Shown: one piece after another, positions 6,690 through 9,280 of the stretch
Numbering within the stretch: position 1 is the stretch's first letter
Layout of the letters: each line of letters begins with the position of its first letter
Assembly (NCBI RefSeq): GCF_030651615.1
Contig: NZ_JAUSCG010000004.1
Location: forward strand, 1 to 9,280
Direction: 5' to 3'
Length of the DNA: 9,280 nt
From: Methanocalculus sp.
GTDB taxonomy: Archaea; Halobacteriota; Methanomicrobia; Methanomicrobiales; Methanocorpusculaceae
Notes under the pieces: model-generated
Seen by the model: only the letters and a program-made list of their open reading frames with translations
Database searches by the model: none
What the model was told of the DNA's origin: nothing
Translations under genes and position numbers: made by a program

Positions 6690-7921
6690 AGACGAAGAGA
6701 GAGATAAACGAGAAGATCAGGAATGGGTCAGCAGTTGTTATCCCTGCACCGGAGTTTAAGAAGAGGGTGCGGGAAGGAGAGACATTTACACCAGAAGATG
6801 TCGATATCGTCACCTGCGGCACATTCGGGGTGATGTCAGGGACCTATGCCGTCATCTCGGTTCCGGTTGCACCACCCGGCACCTTCAGAAAGGCCGAAAA
6901 ACTCCTTCTGAATGGTGTCCCCGCATCTATCGGCCCGTGTCCAAATGAACGGCTCGGTCTTGTTGACTGTATCGTCTATGGGACAGCAAAGAGGGACGAA
7001 CGTTACGGGGGTGGCCATCTCTTCGCAGATTTCGTTGCCGGAGAGCGGATTGGGGTGGAAGCGGAGGCCGAAGGACGCAGGTATTCAGACGATATCACAC
7101 TTAAAGACTGTACATTCGCCCGGATTCATACCTCGAGATCAGCATTTAAAAATTACACCGCATTCCTCAATGAAGAGGAGGGGATCATACGCACCATCTT
7201 CTCGGTGACCGGACTTTCCGGCCCATATAAGGAGATCTCAGTCTCGGGATGCGGGGAGGTGAATCCGGTTCAGAACGATCCCGGTCTCAGGTCACTCTCT
7301 TCCGGTACACCCATCCTTGTTAACGGTGTTAACGGAATCATCGTCGGCACCGGAACGCGATCGACTGCTGAGCGTCCAAACCTCGCCTGTGCCGCCGATA
7401 TGATAGGAATGGACCCACTGATGATGGGTGGGTTCATCACATCTGACGGGCCCGAATGTCTCACCTCAATTGCTGCTGCTATTCCTGTGCTCGACTCCTC
7501 ATCACTTCATGCACTGATGGTTCTCGATGAGGAGATTCCCTTGCCTGTAGCCGGGATCAGCACCAGACAGCCGATCGGATCGTCCCATTATGGCAGGGTC
7601 TGGCAGGGAACAGATCGGGGGGTTCAGATCCATGCTGACCGATGCCTCGGCTGCACCCCCTGCCTTGCACACCTCATCTGCCCTGCCGGTGCACTATCGG
7701 CGGAGCAGACGCTTGACCGCTCTCTCTGCCTTGCCTGCGGCGCCTGCGCCTCTGTCTGCGAAGGAGGTGTGTTTACCATGAACCTCGGATCAATTTCATT
7801 GGATAAGAACGATATTCCGATCACCCTCCGCCAGTCCGATCGAACACGGGCAGAGCGGCTCTGCAGACGGCTTGCAGACGAGATCATGGATGGCTCATTC
7901 CTCCTTTCGGAGGGGCCATGA
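6686..7921 (+). CDS. comF: DUF39 / two [4Fe-4S] protein, methanogenesis marker 16, probable ComF (sulfoacetaldehyde to coenzyme M)
   Basis: The product has 411 residues. Residues 1 to about 300 form a DUF39 (COG1900) domain with family-like signatures, notably SGCGEVNPVQNDPG (187-200) and VTCGTFGVMSGTYAV (42-56). Residues 316-360 hold two ferredoxin-type motifs: Cys320, 323, 326, 332 followed by Pro, and Cys348, 351, 354, 358. This layout matches methanogenesis marker protein 16. DUF39 proteins are linked to making thiols from aldehydes: one paralogue makes homocysteine from aspartate semialdehyde and sulfide. As I recall, Methanocaldococcus MJ1681 was reported as ComF, converting sulfoacetaldehyde to coenzyme M. 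Candidate persulfide or catalytic cysteines outside the clusters are Cys44, 85, 95, 142 and 189. The GTG start is supported by GGAGGGG at 6671-6677. It overlaps both neighbours by 4 nt, and lies directly before cysteate synthase, the first step of the same pathway. The exact paralogue assignment (coenzyme M rather than homocysteine) rests on context and the fused clusters. Confidence 0.85.
   Translation: MKTKREINEKIRNGSAVVIPAPEFKKRVREGETFTPEDVDIVTCGTFGVMSGTYAVISVPVAPPGTFRKAEKLLLNGVPASIGPCPNERLGLVDCIVYGTAKRDERYGGGHLFADFVAGERIGVEAEAEGRRYSDDITLKDCTFARIHTSRSAFKNYTAFLNEEEGIIRTIFSVTGLSGPYKEISVSGCGEVNPVQNDPGLRSLSSGTPILVNGVNGIIVGTGTRSTAERPNLACAADMIGMDPLMMGGFITSDGPECLTSIAAAIPVLDSSSLHALMVLDEEIPLPVAGISTRQPIGSSHYGRVWQGTDRGVQIHADRCLGCTPCLAHLICPAGALSAEQTLDRSLCLACGACASVCEGGVFTMNLGSISLDKNDIPITLRQSDRTRAERLCRRLADEIMDGSFLLSEGP
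7900..7915 (+). promoter_or_regulatory. Hairpin enclosing the Shine-Dalgarno of cysteate synthase
   Basis: CCTCC (7900-7904) and GGAGG (7909-7913) form a perfect 5-bp GC-rich stem with a TTTC loop; two further U-G pairs are possible outside it (7899/7914 and 7898/7915). GGAGG is the ribosome-binding site for the cysteate synthase gene, 4 nt before ATG 7918 or 13 nt before the in-frame ATG 7927. The stem would hide the site until a ribosome finishing the upstream gene opens it, which fits translational coupling. The effect is inferred. Confidence 0.5.
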
Positions 7922-9159
7922 CCCACATGCTCCGGTGTCCGGTCTGTGGTGAGGTCTTTAATGACCGGGGAGAGCTCACCTGCCCGGCCGGTCATCCCGG
8001 CCTGCTCCGTGCCGTCTATTCTGAGAAACAACTGATACTTCGGGATGAGCCGGGTCTCTTCCGGTATGCCGGATGGCTCCCGGTACAGCAGATACCAGAG
8101 ACGATGAGCGGTCCGGTCACCTTCAGATCAGATGGTTTTGCCGCTGAAGCAGGACTTTCGAACCTCTGGATCGGTTTCTCCGGGTATGCACCGGAGCGAA
8201 ACGCACATATTCCGACCTGCTCGTTTAAGGAGCTCGAAGCCTGGCCGACACTTGAACGTCTGAAAGAGACCGGGTGCGGCACCCTTGTCATTGCATCAGC
8301 CGGAAACACCGGAAGGGCGTTTGCCGAGGCCGCACAGGGGATGGACATCCCGATCATCCTCGTTGTTCCGACACGGTCACTGTATCGGATCTGGACAACG
8401 AGACCTGCTGAGAATGTCACCCTGATCGCAGTCGACGGAGATTACTCAGATGCAATAGCAATTGCTGATCGGATCTGCGAGCTGCCCGGATTTACTCCTG
8501 AAGGCGGTGCAAGGAATGTTGCCCGCCGTGACGGGATGGGTACCGTCTTTCTTGATGCAGCAGTCACGACAGGAAGGATACCGGACCATTATGTGCAGGC
8601 GGTCGGGAGCGGCACCGGCGCAATAGCCGCATGGGAAGCAGCACTCAGGCTGATCGGAGATGGACGGTACGGAGGGGCATTGCCCCGCCTCCACCTCGCC
8701 CAGAATCTCCCCTTCATCCCGCTCGTATCTGCATGGCAGGCACAGAGGAGAGAGATCATACCGGCAATCGATATGCCGCATGCAGAAGAGGCGATCAGAG
8801 ACGTTCATGCCGATGTCCTGACGAACCGGAGACCCCCCTATGCGGTGGCCGGAGGCCTCTTCGATGCCCTTTCAGACTGCGGTGGCCGGATGTATGGGAT
8901 CACAAACCATGATGCCGACAGAGCAGGCGCACTCTTTGAAGAGACCGAAGGGATCGACCTTGATCCGGCAGCTGCTGTTGCCTGTGCCGCCCTCCTTGTT
9001 GCTCTTGAACGCGGTGAGATTTTAGAAGACGACTGTACTCTTCTGAATATCACCGGCGGCGGGTACAGAGCAGTCCCGGAGAAGTATCCGGTTCTGCCTG
9101 TTGAGATCATACAACCCCAAGAGATGCCGTCCTGTATAGCGGAGCTGCACCATGTTTGA
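7918..9159 (+). CDS. Cysteate synthase (PLP-dependent, threonine synthase-like)
   Basis: The product has 413 residues, close to the usual length of archaeal cysteate synthase. It begins with a zinc-ribbon-like module (Cys7, Cys10, Cys22 and possibly His26). A fold-type II PLP domain follows: Lys104 in TCSFKELEA is the likely Schiff-base lysine, ASAGNTGRAF (127-136) is the substrate loop, GSGTGA (230-235) the phosphate-binding loop, and NITGGGY lies near the C-terminus. The enzyme replaces the phosphate of O-phospho-L-serine with sulfite to give L-cysteate. This starts coenzyme M synthesis in Methanosarcinales and Methanomicrobiales, replacing the ComABC route. True threonine synthase is the main alternative. 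The FKELEA lysine context and the position beside the DUF39/ferredoxin gene favour cysteate synthase. Starts at ATG 7918 (ATGA overlap) or ATG 7927 are both possible. It overlaps the next gene by 8 nt. Confidence 0.87.
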   Translation: MTHMLRCPVCGEVFNDRGELTCPAGHPGLLRAVYSEKQLILRDEPGLFRYAGWLPVQQIPETMSGPVTFRSDGFAAEAGLSNLWIGFSGYAPERNAHIPTCSFKELEAWPTLERLKETGCGTLVIASAGNTGRAFAEAAQGMDIPIILVVPTRSLYRIWTTRPAENVTLIAVDGDYSDAIAIADRICELPGFTPEGGARNVARRDGMGTVFLDAAVTTGRIPDHYVQAVGSGTGAIAAWEAALRLIGDGRYGGALPRLHLAQNLPFIPLVSAWQAQRREIIPAIDMPHAEEAIRDVHADVLTNRRPPYAVAGGLFDALSDCGGRMYGITNHDADRAGALFEETEGIDLDPAAAVACAALLVALERGEILEDDCTLLNITGGGYRAVPEKYPVLPVEIIQPQEMPSCIAELHHV

Positions 9160-9280
9160 AGAAGCTATCCTGAAGATCCTGAGAGATGAGGGTGACGGTC
9201 GGGAATCCTTCTGCATAGGACCTCCTGATCATATCCTGAAGGTGGGGAAGTTCTCCCCTCTCCATCACGGTTGCACAGGG
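9152..9280 (+). CDS. Unidentified protein, N-terminal 43 residues only
   Basis: ATG 9152 lies inside the end of the cysteate synthase gene (8-nt overlap) with GGAG at 9141-9144 as a likely ribosome-binding site. The frame stays open to the window edge. The visible residues start MFEEAILKILRDEGDG and continue through a CIGPPDHILK stretch to HHGCTG. I do not recognise the family. A sulfopyruvate decarboxylase (ComDE) gene would be expected near cysteate synthase by pathway, but the usual LPC-type N-terminal motif of that family is not visible here. Co-translation suggests a related role. Confidence 0.6.
   Translation, partial: MFEEAILKILRDEGDGRESFCIGPPDHILKVGKFSPLHHGCTG

Noticed and set aside
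7624..8031. Minus-strand open frame across the DUF39/cysteate synthase junction
   Set aside because: It lies opposite the ferredoxin cysteines and zinc-ribbon coding sequence, shows no motif, and has no promoter or ribosome-binding site of note.
7918..9159. Threonine synthase as the identity of the PLP enzyme
   Set aside because: The fold is shared, but the FKELEA lysine context, the length and the position beside the DUF39/ferredoxin gene favour cysteate synthase. A phylogeny would be needed to exclude it fully.
1..9280. High density of GATC tetranucleotides
   Set aside because: It is explained by heavy use of GAT (Asp) followed by codons starting with C, and of ATC (Ile) after codons ending in G, in all genes. 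No clustering suggests a functional site.

Overview
The window looks like a methanogenic archaeon, most probably of the Methanomicrobiales or a near relative. It encodes a probable cysteate synthase, which is the coenzyme M entry enzyme of Methanosarcinales and Methanomicrobiales. Next to it is a DUF39 protein with two 4Fe-4S motifs, matching methanogenesis marker protein 16 (ComF-like). It also carries a large CobN-like surface protein of a type seen in these archaea. All genes are on the + strand. Base composition is moderately GC-rich, with strong use of ATC, GAT and CTC codons. The few intergenic bases are AT-rich, as expected for archaeal promoters.

Region 1 (1-4487) is the 3' part of one very long gene. 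The reading frame is open back to the first base, so the true start and probable signal peptide lie upstream. The product has the CobN/ChlH fold over most of its length, then an S/T/P-rich linker and a C-terminal transmembrane helix ending in KRR. This is the architecture of an archaeal surface-anchored protein. The usual chelatase H-x-G-x-H-G-x-L-E motif is missing and is replaced by a short hydrophobic repeat.

Region 2 (4488-4614, 127 bp) is the only real intergenic space. It has a T6 stretch that may terminate the first gene, archaeal TATA-like boxes, and a 13-bp imperfect inverted repeat (11/13) that overlaps the best TATA candidate.

Region 3 (4615 to the window end) is a tightly packed operon. 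In order it encodes a stand-alone ABC-type ATPase, a HypB/CobW-like P-loop GTPase with several Cys/His motifs, a small 4Fe-4S protein of the PF04060 type, the DUF39/ferredoxin protein, cysteate synthase, and a gene cut by the window edge. Four junctions overlap (4 nt, 4 nt, 4 nt, 8 nt) and one is abutting.

How the genes may work together: cysteate synthase makes L-cysteate from O-phosphoserine and sulfite, the first step of one coenzyme M route. The DUF39/ferredoxin protein is the likely last step, turning the sulfoacetaldehyde carbonyl into a thiol. The ATPase, GTPase and Fe-S protein have no assigned role. Their co-translation with these two enzymes suggests an ATP/GTP-driven system that matures, reduces or supplies sulfur or metal to the final thiolation enzyme. 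That accessory module is the best candidate here for an undescribed system.
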